Origin: Brachyspira pilosicoli
GTDB taxonomy: Bacteria > Spirochaetota > Brachyspiria > Brachyspirales > Brachyspiraceae
Direction of reading: 5' to 3'
Length of the DNA: 29,026 bases
NCBI RefSeq assembly: GCF_019402445.1
Contig: NZ_SRZM01000088.1
Span: 1 to 29,026, forward strand
Shown here in pieces: positions 14,003 to 22,897 of this stretch (positions within the stretch are counted from its first letter, which is position 1; each line of letters opens with the position of its first letter). The notes beneath the pieces are model-generated. The model was not told the DNA's origin and did not search any database. It saw nothing but the letters and a program-made list of their open reading frames with translations. The translations under genes and the position numbers were made by a program.

Positions 14003-15779
14003 TAAAACCTTGTACAAAACCTTTTATAAAGAAAAGTCCATAAGTAAGATGTGATAAAAATATTCCTATAGCTTTGCAAAAACCTTTTGTAATAGAGAGT
14101 GTACTAATCCAAGTTCCAATCAAACATAATGCATAAAAACTATGTGGAAATAATAGTAAAGCAAGAAATATATTTTTATTAATTGCTGGTATTAAATTAT
14201 TTAAAACTTGAGGCAAATTAAAATATAATGCAATTGGTAGAAAAATAGTATAGATTAAGAATATTGACGGTATAAAGTATGATAAAGCTAATGAGTTTCC
14301 GCCGAATCTTTTTACAAAATATCCTCTATGCCATGCATAATTTTTTAATTGTTTGAAATGTCCAAAAAATAAATCTCTTCTATGATGATAAACCAATACC
14401 TCTGGTGTATATAATATTTTTTCTTTTTGTTTCATGATGTTATTGCAAAGGATAGTATCTTCACCAGGCCAATATTCGCTGTCAAAGCCTCCAGCTCTGT
14501 CATAAAGTTCCCTTGTGATTATAAAATTACAGCTTGGATAATCATTAACATATTGAACTTTATCTGGTACATATCTTGCTTTATGTTTTCCGCTCATAAG
14601 TGTTGAACTATAAATAAGCCCACTAATTTGTTTTGAGAAATTATCTTTTGGTGTGTTAATAGCTGGTCCTCCAAGGGCATAAACTTTTTTACTCTCCATT
14701 GCTCTTAATGCATTCAAAAGCCAATCTTTCTCTGGATATGTATCATCATCTAAAAATGCTAATATGCTTCCTTTAGAGTTTTTTACCCCAATAGCTCTTT
14801 TTATAGCTGGAGGAAGCTCTCCTGTTTCTACTATTTTTATTCTTTTGTCTTTAAAAAGTTTTATATCAATTTCTTCGTTTGTGTATTTGTCTGGAAGTAT
14901 TATCAATTCAAAGTTTGTGTATATTTGTTCAAGTAAATATTCAGTTTCTTCTTTTATGTAATCATTAATTTTTTTTAATGGTATGATAATACTTACCAAT
15001 GGTTTTTCTTTTAATTCTGAAAACAAATCATCATAAAAATGAACAATATTGAGTCTGTAAAATATTGCTAAAGTGTCAATGAATGTTCTCCACAATATAG
15101 GAAATCTAATAAAACCAAAATGTCTATTTGGGTTTACTATTACAGGAGCAGAAACTATTTTTTTATTGTTAGAATTGCAAGCAACTAATACTTCCAAATC
15201 ATAAGCAAATGCTTTAACTAGTATTCTAGGAAAAATATTTATTATAGCATCTCTTTTAAAAAGTTTTAATCCTGTTTGAGTGTCTTGTATTGGAAGATGA
15301 AAAAATATTTTTACAAACATAAAATAAATAAAAGAAATAAGTTTGCGTATATTAGAATAATTAACTATAGAATCTTTATGTCTTTTAGAGCCTATAACAA
15401 CATCAGCATTTTCTTTTTGCATAATATTAAAAAAGTTTTCTAATTGTGAAGGGTCTATTTCCATATCCCCATCGCAAAATATTATATATTCTCCGTTAGA
15501 AACTTCGCACGCTCTTTTTAATGCATGCCCTTTTCCTTGATTTTCTTTTGCATAAACTCCTATTATGTTTTTTAGATTTGTGTTTTTATTTTGAAAGTTT
15601 AAGCATATTTTTTTTATTTCTTCTTTTGAATTATCACTACTTCCGTCATCAGAAATAATTATCTCGAAGTTCATCAAAAATGGAGAAACTTTGTCTATTA
15701 ATATATTTATATTTTTTTCTATAGTGCTTTCTATATTATATACAGGTACTAATATTGATACTAATTCATTTATTTTCAT
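13989..15779 (-). CDS. Double-domain family 2 glycosyltransferase with C-terminal membrane segments
   Basis: The 596 residues hold two GT-A family 2 domains. The first (about 1-240) is like dolichyl/polyprenyl-phosphate sugar transferases: VSILVPVYNIESTI, SDDGSSDNS, GKGHALKRA, CDGDMEIDP near 101 and TQTGLKLFKRDAI. The second (about 253-480) has VSIIIPLK, FLDDDTYPEKDWL near 345, and WPGEDTILCN near 436, like rhamnosyl-type transferases. Three or four membrane spans follow (about 490-590). It probably builds a surface or lipid-linked glycan; donor and acceptor are unknown. No good ribosome site precedes the ATG. A TATAAT-like -10 at 15816-15821 (minus strand) has only a poor -35. The 3' end overlaps the convergent transporter gene. 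Confidence 0.85.
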   Translation of the reverse strand: MKINELVSILVPVYNIESTIEKNINILIDKVSPFLMNFEIIISDDGSSDNSKEEIKKICLNFQNKNTNLKNIIGVYAKENQGKGHALKRACEVSNGEYIIFCDGDMEIDPSQLENFFNIMQKENADVVIGSKRHKDSIVNYSNIRKLISFIYFMFVKIFFHLPIQDTQTGLKLFKRDAIINIFPRILVKAFAYDLEVLVACNSNNKKIVSAPVIVNPNRHFGFIRFPILWRTFIDTLAIFYRLNIVHFYDDLFSELKEKPLVSIIIPLKKINDYIKEETEYLLEQIYTNFELIILPDKYTNEEIDIKLFKDKRIKIVETGELPPAIKRAIGVKNSKGSILAFLDDDTYPEKDWLLNALRAMESKKVYALGGPAINTPKDNFSKQISGLIYSSTLMSGKHKARYVPDKVQYVNDYPSCNFIITRELYDRAGGFDSEYWPGEDTILCNNIMKQKEKILYTPEVLVYHHRRDLFFGHFKQLKNYAWHRGYFVKRFGGNSLALSYFIPSIFLIYTIFLPIALYFNLPQVLNNLIPAINKNIFLALLLFPHSFYALCLIGTWISTLSITKGFCKAIGIFLSHLTYGLFFIKGFVQGFISKK

Positions 15780-15872
15780 AGGAATACTTTAAAATATTTT
15801 TTATTTATTATGTTTATTATAATTGATAATTCATAAAATTGAAATAGATATATTATTATTAATTATTAATCA

Positions 15873-15901
15873 TTGACAATTTTTTATCTTAATACTAAAA
15901 T
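15873..15901 (+). promoter_or_regulatory. Sigma-70 promoter of the ROK kinase gene
   Basis: TTGACA (15873-15878), a 17-nt spacer, then TAAAAT (15896-15901). The start would fall near 15908, about 25 nt before the ATG, leaving room for the GGAGG site at 15918-15922. Confidence 0.82.
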
Positions 15902-15932
15902 AAGATTATAAAATTATGGAGGCATATAAATA

Positions 15933-16886
15933 ATGAAAGATGCTGTTATTGCTTTAGATATAGGAGGCACTTCTATAAAGGGTGCTATAATTAATGAAGA
16001 GGGAAATATCTTATATAAAGATAATTTCAATATAGAAGCTAATTTTACCTCTGAAGAGCATAAGACAAATATATCAAATATAATAAAAAAACTTTTAGAG
16101 AATATGCCTTCAGAATATAATGCTATAGGAATTGGTTTAGATTGTCCTGGAGTTATGAACTCTGAAACTCTTCATATGGGGGGAGCGGAAAATGTTCCTG
16201 GTTTGCATGGTATTAAGTTTTCTGATATAGGTGATTTATTTGACTTACCTGTAAAAACTGCAAATGATGCAAGTATGGCAGCATTAGGTGAGGCTAAATA
16301 TGGAAGTGGTAAAGATAAAGAATATAAATCCGTTATGTTTGTTACACTTGGCACTGGTGTAGGCGGTGGATTTGTACTTAATGGAAAATTATTTACTGGT
16401 TCTTTAGGTGGAGCAGGTGAGATTGGACATGTATTTGTAGTTCCTGATGGTGATAAATGTAATTGTGGTTCAAGTGGTTGTATAGAACGTTATGCTTCTG
16501 CTACTGGTTTTATTGCTATGGCTAAGCAAAAGATTCATAAAAATGTTGTTCCTACTACTTTAACTTATGAAGAATTAGAAAAAGGTAAAGCTAAGGCTAT
16601 ATTTGATGCGGCTAAAAAAGGAGATGCTCTTGCTAAAGAAACTATTGCAGAGTGTTCTTATTATTTAGGTATGTCTATAGCACAGGCTTTGAATATGCTT
16701 GATTTGGATTTAGTCCTCATAGGCGGTGGGCTTTGTAAAGATTTTGATATGATGATAGAGCATATTAAAAGAGGCGTTAATAATTATGGTCTTAGAATGA
16801 TGGTAAGAAATCTTGAAATAAAACCTGCTTCTTTAGGAAATGATGCGGGTGTATTAGGCTGTGCTGCTATGTTTTTTAAAAATTAA
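15933..16886 (+). CDS. ROK-family sugar kinase (glucokinase-like)
   Basis: ROK kinases phosphorylate glucose or related hexoses with ATP. The 317 residues show the phosphate-1 motif LDIGGTSIKGA (about 8-18), VKTANDASMAALGEA with the catalytic Asp (about 108-122), the adenosine-site motif TLGTGVGGGF (about 137-146), GEIGHVFV and the zinc site CNCGSSGCIERYA (about 178-190), whose three Cys with the preceding His are the usual ligands. There is no N-terminal DNA-binding domain, so it is a kinase rather than a NagC/XylR-type repressor. GGAGG stands 10 nt before the ATG. Its TAA shares the sequence TTAA with the stop of the amidase gene on the other strand. Confidence 0.9.
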   Translation: MKDAVIALDIGGTSIKGAIINEEGNILYKDNFNIEANFTSEEHKTNISNIIKKLLENMPSEYNAIGIGLDCPGVMNSETLHMGGAENVPGLHGIKFSDIGDLFDLPVKTANDASMAALGEAKYGSGKDKEYKSVMFVTLGTGVGGGFVLNGKLFTGSLGGAGEIGHVFVVPDGDKCNCGSSGCIERYASATGFIAMAKQKIHKNVVPTTLTYEELEKGKAKAIFDAAKKGDALAKETIAECSYYLGMSIAQALNMLDLDLVLIGGGLCKDFDMMIEHIKRGVNNYGLRMMVRNLEIKPASLGNDAGVLGCAAMFFKN

Positions 16887-17818
16887 TTGCAGTATACATC
16901 TACTAAAGCTTTATATATTTTATCTGATATATTGCTTAATTCTTTGGTGCTTCCTAGTCTCCAATCATGCATAAATCCAGATTCTACCATAACTGAAGGT
17001 ATATCTTTTTTGAATGTTTGTTTATTGTACTCATATTCAAAACTATCACCCAATAGAACTAAACCTCTTAAAGCAATTCCTTTATTTAATAAATCTTCTT
17101 TATTATAAAATTTCCATACATTATCTGGAAGTATATTATCTGTTGCTATAACAGGAGATATTTTATAACTTTCCTGCATTCTTTCAGATATTTTGTTTGC
17201 TATTTTCATAGAAGTTTGAAACTCGCCATTATATGGACTTACTATAATATGAAATCCTTCTGTTTTTTCTCTTAGTTTTACGTATGGCATATAATCAAAA
17301 TGCAAACTTATTAAAGCATCAAAATTATTATCTATGGCATAATGTCTAATAGCATATATTTCCATAGTTTGATATCTTGTTAAATTTCCTGTTCTTTCAG
17401 TTTTTTCTAATTCTGTGTTGTATATACCTAATAGTTTTTGATAATTATTTGTTATATATTCTTTTATAGGTTTATCATAATAGGCACCTGTTCTGCTTAA
17501 AGTGTATTCAAATCTATCATCTTTATCGAGTATTGCTGTAAGTTGTTTTGCAAGCCTTAAAGTCATATAATATTCATAACCCAAAAATCCAACAGCACCT
17601 TTTGTGGCAGCATTATGACCTGGGTCTATTAATATTCTAATTTTTTTATTTTCTTTTTTATTGCTTGTATAATTGATTTGATTAGTATTATTGATTTTTT
17701 CATAGTTTATATCTTTACTAATATTATCATTTGCTGTTATCATTAAAGAAGAAAATGATATTATAATTAATACAATAATAACTGTAGAAAAAATTATAAA
17801 ACGGTTTTTATTTTCCAT
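16883..17818 (-). CDS. N-acetylmuramoyl-L-alanine amidase (Amidase_3), membrane-anchored
   Basis: This zinc amidase cleaves the bond between muramic acid and the stem peptide of peptidoglycan. The 311 residues begin with an N-terminal hydrophobic segment (about 7-28) serving as anchor or signal, then an Asn/Lys-rich linker. The Amidase_3 domain runs from about 60: ILIDPGHNAATKGAVG (zinc His), a Glu in GYEYYMTLRLA, SLHFDYM (second zinc His) and PSVMVESGFM with the catalytic Glu near the C-terminus. An insertion of about 50 residues (roughly 110-160) separates the metal motifs and is larger than in minimal AmiC-type domains. It ends 4 nt into the convergent ROK gene. Confidence 0.88.
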   Translation of the reverse strand: MENKNRFIIFSTVIIVLIIISFSSLMITANDNISKDINYEKINNTNQINYTSNKKENKKIRILIDPGHNAATKGAVGFLGYEYYMTLRLAKQLTAILDKDDRFEYTLSRTGAYYDKPIKEYITNNYQKLLGIYNTELEKTERTGNLTRYQTMEIYAIRHYAIDNNFDALISLHFDYMPYVKLREKTEGFHIIVSPYNGEFQTSMKIANKISERMQESYKISPVIATDNILPDNVWKFYNKEDLLNKGIALRGLVLLGDSFEYEYNKQTFKKDIPSVMVESGFMHDWRLGSTKELSNISDKIYKALVDVYCN

Positions 17819-17908
17819 ACTACTTTAAGTATCGGATTTTTTATTATAAATTTTATTTGCTTAAATATATAAATAATATTAATATATATATTCTTTTTTT
17901 TACATTTA

Positions 17909-17917
17909 TGTTATAAT
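17909..17917 (+). promoter_or_regulatory. Extended -10 promoter ahead of the CtpA-type protease gene
   Basis: TG, one base, then TATAAT (TATAAT at 17912-17917): an extended -10 element, which can work without a good -35; none is seen at 16-18 nt. Transcription would start near 17924, about 65 nt before the protease ATG. Confidence 0.6.
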
Positions 17918-17988
17918 ATCAATTATTATTGTATAGAAAAAATAGAAATAAATCATTTTATATTTAATTAGAATAGAGGTTACAAAAT

Positions 17989-19455
17989 ATGATGAAAAAC
18001 AAAGAGCGAGCATTATGGATATTTCTTTTAATATTTGTTTTAGCTATATCATTTTTTAATTTTAAGAGTCCTTCAATAGCGATAGCACAGCAAGGTATGG
18101 CTCAATCGGATAATGATTTTTATTATTATAGCAGATTATTTCAAAAAGTTTTTGCTACATTACAGCAGAACTTTGTTGATACAAATAATGTTACTACCAA
18201 AAAACTTATGTATGGTGCTATTAAAGGTATGCTTGAGGCTACCGATGACCCATTTACATTTTTGCTTGATGAAAAACTAAATGAGGCACTTAGTACAGAG
18301 ATGTCTGGAAAATACGGCGGAGTTGGATTATCTATATCAAAACAGCCAGATAGAGGTCTTTTGGTTGTTGCTCCTATAGAAGATGGTCCTGGTGAAAAGG
18401 CTGGAATATTACCTGGAGATATTATTATAGAAATAAATGGTGAAAGCACTAAAGATATGTCTGTAGATAATGCTGCTAATATCATGCGTGGTAAAGCAGG
18501 CACTAAAGTAAAATTAAAAATAGCAAGACAGGGCGTAGTTGAGCCTATAGAATATACTTTAACTAGAGCCATAGTTGAGATAAAAAGTGTAAAATATAAA
18601 ATGTTAGAAGACAGCACTATAGGATATATTAGAATAACAAACTTTGGCGATGATACTTCAAAAGAATTAGATACTGCTTTAGTTGATCTTAAAAAGAAAG
18701 GTATGACAAAGCTTATTTTGGATTTGAGAAATAACCCAGGCGGAAGATTAGATACTGCTATTAATATAGTAGAAGAGTTCTTATCTGATGGTAAGATAGT
18801 TTATACAAGAGGAAGAACTAAAAACGAAAACCAAGACTATTATGCTACTGTAAAAGGCGATCAATGGGTAGATGGTGATATGTTAGTTCTTGTTAATCAA
18901 TATAGTGCTTCTGCATCAGAGATTTTAGCTGGAGCTTTACAGGATAATAATAGAGCAAAACTATTAGGTGAAACTACATTTGGTAAATTTAGTGTTCAGT
19001 ATGTACTTCCTTTAGATGTAAAAGATAATACTGCATTTAAGTTTACAGTAGCACATTATTATACACCTAATGGCAGAAGACTTCATGGTAAAGGATTAAC
19101 TCCAGATTTTGTTGTTGTTGAGCCTAAATTAAGTAATACAGATGTAATAGCATTAACAGAGCTTAGAAAAGGCGGACAGATTGCAGAATATGTGAAAAAA
19201 TATCCAAAAGAAGAGGCAGATAAAAATGCTTTACCTCAATTTAAAGAGGAGCTTAAAAATCAGAATATAATTGCTAGCGATTATTTGCTTGAGAGATTAA
19301 TATATAATGAACGTAATTTAGGCAACTATAATGAGATAATTGACCTTAAATATGATAAACAGCTTAAATCTGCTATTGATTATTTAAATACAGGCAAACA
19401 GCCTCCTCAAGATAAAGAAGAACCAAGAGAAAATTGGTCTAATGAAAAAGAATAA
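17989..19455 (+). CDS. Carboxy-terminal processing protease, S41 family (CtpA-type)
   Basis: This is an envelope serine protease that trims or degrades periplasmic proteins from the C-terminus. The 488 residues start with an N-terminal hydrophobic segment (about 9-25), followed by the helical cap, a PDZ domain (about 108-195, GGVGLSI...AGILPGDIIIEINGE), and the peptidase core. The catalytic Ser308 is in NQYSASASEI and Lys333 in GETTFGKFSVQ, 25 residues apart as in E. coli Prc; the residue after Lys is Phe where Gly is usual. The C-terminal 100 residues are a charged extension. AGAGGT lies 8 nt before the ATG. It precedes mrdA-rodA, but an intrinsic terminator separates them. Confidence 0.92.
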   Translation: MMKNKERALWIFLLIFVLAISFFNFKSPSIAIAQQGMAQSDNDFYYYSRLFQKVFATLQQNFVDTNNVTTKKLMYGAIKGMLEATDDPFTFLLDEKLNEALSTEMSGKYGGVGLSISKQPDRGLLVVAPIEDGPGEKAGILPGDIIIEINGESTKDMSVDNAANIMRGKAGTKVKLKIARQGVVEPIEYTLTRAIVEIKSVKYKMLEDSTIGYIRITNFGDDTSKELDTALVDLKKKGMTKLILDLRNNPGGRLDTAINIVEEFLSDGKIVYTRGRTKNENQDYYATVKGDQWVDGDMLVLVNQYSASASEILAGALQDNNRAKLLGETTFGKFSVQYVLPLDVKDNTAFKFTVAHYYTPNGRRLHGKGLTPDFVVVEPKLSNTDVIALTELRKGGQIAEYVKKYPKEEADKNALPQFKEELKNQNIIASDYLLERLIYNERNLGNYNEIIDLKYDKQLKSAIDYLNTGKQPPQDKEEPRENWSNEKE

Positions 19456-19471
19456 TTAAGTAGAAAATTTT

Positions 19472-19517
19472 AAGGTATATGCAAATATAATTTTTGTATA
19501 TACCTTTTAAATTTTTT
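19472..19517 (+). terminator. Intrinsic terminator after the CtpA-type protease gene
   Basis: AAGGTATATGCAAA (19472-19485) pairs, with one mismatch, with the reverse-complementary stretch ending ATATACCTT at 19506, followed by TTTTAAATTTTTT. It lies 17 nt after the stop codon. Confidence 0.85.
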
Positions 19518-19519
19518 AT

Positions 19520-19537
19520 TTACTTAAATTTAAGTAA
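19520..19537. repeat. Perfect 18-nt palindrome upstream of mrdA
   Basis: TTACTTAAATTTAAGTAA is a perfect palindrome; a further TTACTTA half-site follows at about 19547. A TATAAA that could be the mrdA -10 lies just downstream, so the palindrome would overlap the -35 region. This fits an operator but is also possible by chance in DNA this AT-rich. Confidence 0.35.
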
Positions 19538-19590
19538 TAAATACCGTTACTTATAAATAATATAAAAAATTTTTATAAGGGTTTTTTTAT

Positions 19591-21588
19591 ATGACTTTTT
19601 TAGAAATTGAATTAAATAAAGATAAAAAAATCGAAGGCGAAGATTTTAAATATAAGAAAAAGCTGATAGTAGTATTAATTATTTCTGTACTAATATCGGC
19701 TATGCTTATTATTAGGCTATTTTATTTGCAAATCATTTTGAACTCTCATTATGATAGTTTGGCAAGAAACAATAAAGAGCAAATAATACCAATAGATGCC
19801 TATAGAGGAGAGATATTCGATAGAAATGGTGTTATTGTGGCAGAGAATATCAAAATCTATACAATGTATATTATACCTGTTTATTTGCCTAAGAATTATT
19901 TTGAGAGAGAAGAGCTTTTATATAGGGTTTCTAAACTATTTAATATAGATTTAGGTTCTATAAAAGAAAGTTTATCTAAAGTTTCTAAAAACAGTTATGA
20001 TTCTGTAGAGATATCTGATAATATTAGTATGTCTCAGATGAGTTATTTAGCAGAGCGTTCTGAAGATTTTCCTGGTGTTTATTACGGAAGTAAATCTATA
20101 AGAAATTATCCTCTTGGTGAAACTATGACGCATATATTAGGTTATATAGGTAATATTTCACAGGAAGAGTTTGAGAGTAAAAGAATAGAAGGATATAGAA
20201 GAGACAGCGTTATTGGTAAAGAGGGTGTTGAGCAGTATTATGATAAAGAGCTTAGAGGAATAGATGGTTATGAGCAGTGGATAGTGGACTCAAGAAACAG
20301 AGTAAAAGAAACTATTGCCCCTGCTGTTGGTAAGCCTATACCTGGTAAAAAATTAATACTTAGTATAGATTCAAAAATACAAAAGGATGCAGAAGAGCTT
20401 CTTCGTGGACAAGTTGGAACTATTATAATATCAAAACCAACTACTGGTGAAATACTTGCTATGGTAAGTTCTCCTTGGTATGACCCTAATATTTTTATAG
20501 GTAAAATAGATGCTAAGAAATATTCTGAGCTTATTAATAACCCAGCTAATCCGTTTTGGAATAAGGCTATAAGAGGAAGATATCCTCCGGGTTCTACTTT
20601 CAAGCTTGTTAGTGCTTTAGGTGCTCTTGCCGAGGGAAGAATTGGAGCTTATACTACAAGATTCTGTGCGGGCGGTATGCTTCTTGAAAATAGATTTTAT
20701 AGATGTACTGGTCATCACGGCTATGTTAATATGTATAAGGCTATTCAGTTTTCTTGCAATACTTATTTCTATAATTTGGCCTATGAGCTTGGACCAAACT
20801 TTATAAAGAAATATGCAGAGTTATTAGGCTTTGGAGAGCTTACAGGAATAGATTTGCCTGGTGAAAAAATAGGTACAGTTCCTAGTTCTGAATGGAAGAG
20901 AAGAAAAATTGGTGAATATTGGTGGGACGGTGATACGCTTCAATATGCTATTGGTCAGGGTTATATGTCTGCTACTCCTATAGCGGTTCATATGGCTACT
21001 TCTGCTATAATAAATGACGGAATTATGTATAGACCTCATGTTGTTAAAGAGATTAGAAGTTCTCAAACTGATGAGGTAATATATAACAATGATAAGATTG
21101 TGATGAAAAAATTGGATATAAGTAAAGATATATTCACTGTTATAAAAGAAGGTATGAGAATGGCTGTAGCAGGAGGTACTGCAAGAAACGGTGCTTGGTC
21201 GCCTAATATAAAATTGGCAGCTAAAACTTCTACAGCACAAAATGCTCAAGGTAAAGACCATACTTGGATTACTATTTACGGACCTTATAATCAAAGACCT
21301 AAAGATGATATGATTGCTGTAACAGTTATGCTTGAAAATAGTGGTGGTGGTGGTGGTTCTACTGCTGGACCTATTGCTACTGCTATGCTTCGCTCTATAA
21401 TAGATGGTGATGATGCTATACAGGCTAGAAACTCCATATATGGAAGAATGCAAAATATATACAGACAAATTAGAATGGCTAGAGAGCAACAAGCTTTGGA
21501 AAATGGTGCAAATACTGAGAATACTGAAAATAATAATCAAAACACTGATATAAATAATCAAGAGGATAATAGAATACAATATGAATGA
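19591..21588 (+). CDS. mrdA: Penicillin-binding protein 2 (cell elongation transpeptidase)
   Basis: PBP2 cross-links peptidoglycan during elongation as the partner of RodA. The 665 residues comprise a cytoplasmic tail, one membrane span (about 26-46), the PBP dimerisation domain (about 60-250, with YRGEIFDRNG and the LGYIG motif), and the transpeptidase domain. The catalytic Ser335 and Lys338 are in PPGSTFK and the second motif is SCN at 388-390. The third motif reads KTS (545-547) followed by TAQ, where KTG is nearly universal. The last 35 residues are Asn/Glu-rich low complexity. AAGGG stands about 9 nt before the ATG. The stop overlaps the rodA start by 8 nt, so the pair is translationally coupled. 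Confidence 0.94.
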   Translation: MTFLEIELNKDKKIEGEDFKYKKKLIVVLIISVLISAMLIIRLFYLQIILNSHYDSLARNNKEQIIPIDAYRGEIFDRNGVIVAENIKIYTMYIIPVYLPKNYFEREELLYRVSKLFNIDLGSIKESLSKVSKNSYDSVEISDNISMSQMSYLAERSEDFPGVYYGSKSIRNYPLGETMTHILGYIGNISQEEFESKRIEGYRRDSVIGKEGVEQYYDKELRGIDGYEQWIVDSRNRVKETIAPAVGKPIPGKKLILSIDSKIQKDAEELLRGQVGTIIISKPTTGEILAMVSSPWYDPNIFIGKIDAKKYSELINNPANPFWNKAIRGRYPPGSTFKLVSALGALAEGRIGAYTTRFCAGGMLLENRFYRCTGHHGYVNMYKAIQFSCNTYFYNLAYELGPNFIKKYAELLGFGELTGIDLPGEKIGTVPSSEWKRRKIGEYWWDGDTLQYAIGQGYMSATPIAVHMATSAIINDGIMYRPHVVKEIRSSQTDEVIYNNDKIVMKKLDISKDIFTVIKEGMRMAVAGGTARNGAWSPNIKLAAKTSTAQNAQGKDHTWITIYGPYNQRPKDDMIAVTVMLENSGGGGGSTAGPIATAMLRSIIDGDDAIQARNSIYGRMQNIYRQIRMAREQQALENGANTENTENNNQNTDINNQEDNRIQYE

Positions 21589-22897
21589 AAAAAAAGAATT
21601 AAAAAGATTATTCGTATTTGATTGGAGAATACTTATTTCTATACTTTTTCTTATGGTAGCTGGTGCTATAGCTGTATATTCTTCAACATATTCTCCAGAT
21701 TCTGGTAAAACTAGTTGGATATTTTTGAAATATATATTTTTCTCTGTTGTTGGTCTTGTTATTATGTGTATTACTATGTTTATAAACTACACAAAACTTG
21801 CAGAGCACAGAATGTCTTTATATATACCAATGCTTATTGTATTAATACTTGTACTTATTCCTGGTGTGGGTACTACAATAAACGGAAGTAGTAGTTGGCT
21901 TTTTGGTATGCAGCCTTCTGAGTTTGGTAAGATAGTAATGATTATATTTTTAGCTGGTTATTTGGACCAAATAGGAGATAAAATAAAACAAGAGAAATAT
22001 TTTTTAATAGCTGGTATTTTTATTTCTATACCTATTGGTTTAGTTTTAATGCAGCCGGATTTAGGTACTGTTTTGGTATATTGTTTTATAGTATTTGTTA
22101 TGCTATTTGTTGGAGGGGTGCCTTTAAGATATATCATATCATTATTAAGTATAGGTGTTATAGGGTTATCTATACCTATGTTTTTGGAATATAAAAGAAT
22201 GTCTGATGATATAAATAATATTCTTTTCAACTTCTTATCACAAAGGCTTTATATAGGATATATTGCAGGAGGATTTTTGTTTATATCAATACTTCTTCTT
22301 ACAATAAACTTCTATATGAATAACAAATATGTAGAATTATTTTCATTTACATTTTTTGTTTTATTTTTGAGTATGTGTGCGGCTTTAACTTTTGATATAG
22401 GATTAAAAACTTATCAGAAAGAGAGATTATTAGTATTTATGAACCCAGAACTTACAAGACTTAGTTCCGGTTATAACATCATTCAATCTCTCATTGCTGT
22501 TGGAAGCGGAGGGCTTTTTGGAGAGGGCTTTCTTAATGGAAGTCAGTCGCAATTAAACTTTATACCTCAGCAGGTAAATGACTTTATTTTCTCAAATATT
22601 TGTGAGGAGTGGGGTTTTATAGGAAGTGCTTTGGTGGTACTAGCTTATGCTACTATATTTGTTAGGGGTATTACAGTTGCTTATTTTGCTAAAGATAGGC
22701 TTGGGGCATTGATTATATCTGGTGTAATTGCTATGTTTTTATGTCACGTGCTTATTAATATTGGTATGGTAGTTGGTATGATGCCTATTACAGGTTTAAC
22801 TTTGCCTTTTGTAAGCAGTGGTGGTTCTTCTATTTTGACTTTTTCTATATCCATTGGGCTTATATTTAATGTTGAAGCTAGAAGGTATGTACATTAA
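21581..22897 (+). CDS. rodA: Rod-shape SEDS peptidoglycan polymerase RodA
   Basis: RodA is the SEDS-family glycan polymerase that works with PBP2. The 438 residues are about 70 longer than E. coli RodA. About ten hydrophobic helices are visible; GAIAVYSSTYSP (about 28-39), GTTINGSSSWLFGMQPSEFGKI (about 88-110), MQPDLGT (about 151-157), GSGGLFGEGFLNGSQSQLNFIPQQVNDFIF (about 308-337) and the end motif MPITGLTLPFVSSGGSS (about 404-420) are all SEDS signatures. The extra length lies in the middle (about 200-270), with two added hydrophobic segments. The start lies inside mrdA, and the TAA overlaps the ATG of the next gene as TAATG. Confidence 0.95.
   Translation: MNEKKELKRLFVFDWRILISILFLMVAGAIAVYSSTYSPDSGKTSWIFLKYIFFSVVGLVIMCITMFINYTKLAEHRMSLYIPMLIVLILVLIPGVGTTINGSSSWLFGMQPSEFGKIVMIIFLAGYLDQIGDKIKQEKYFLIAGIFISIPIGLVLMQPDLGTVLVYCFIVFVMLFVGGVPLRYIISLLSIGVIGLSIPMFLEYKRMSDDINNILFNFLSQRLYIGYIAGGFLFISILLLTINFYMNNKYVELFSFTFFVLFLSMCAALTFDIGLKTYQKERLLVFMNPELTRLSSGYNIIQSLIAVGSGGLFGEGFLNGSQSQLNFIPQQVNDFIFSNICEEWGFIGSALVVLAYATIFVRGITVAYFAKDRLGALIISGVIAMFLCHVLINIGMVVGMMPITGLTLPFVSSGGSSILTFSISIGLIFNVEARRYVH

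Noticed and set aside
18141..18617. 158-residue minus-strand frame opposite the CtpA-type protease
   Set aside because: Shadow frame within the PDZ-coding region; no ribosome site or domain.
20824..21579. 251-residue open frame on the minus strand
   Set aside because: It lies wholly inside mrdA, has Ser/Ile/Tyr-rich low-complexity composition and no ribosome site; it is a shadow of the plus-strand gene.
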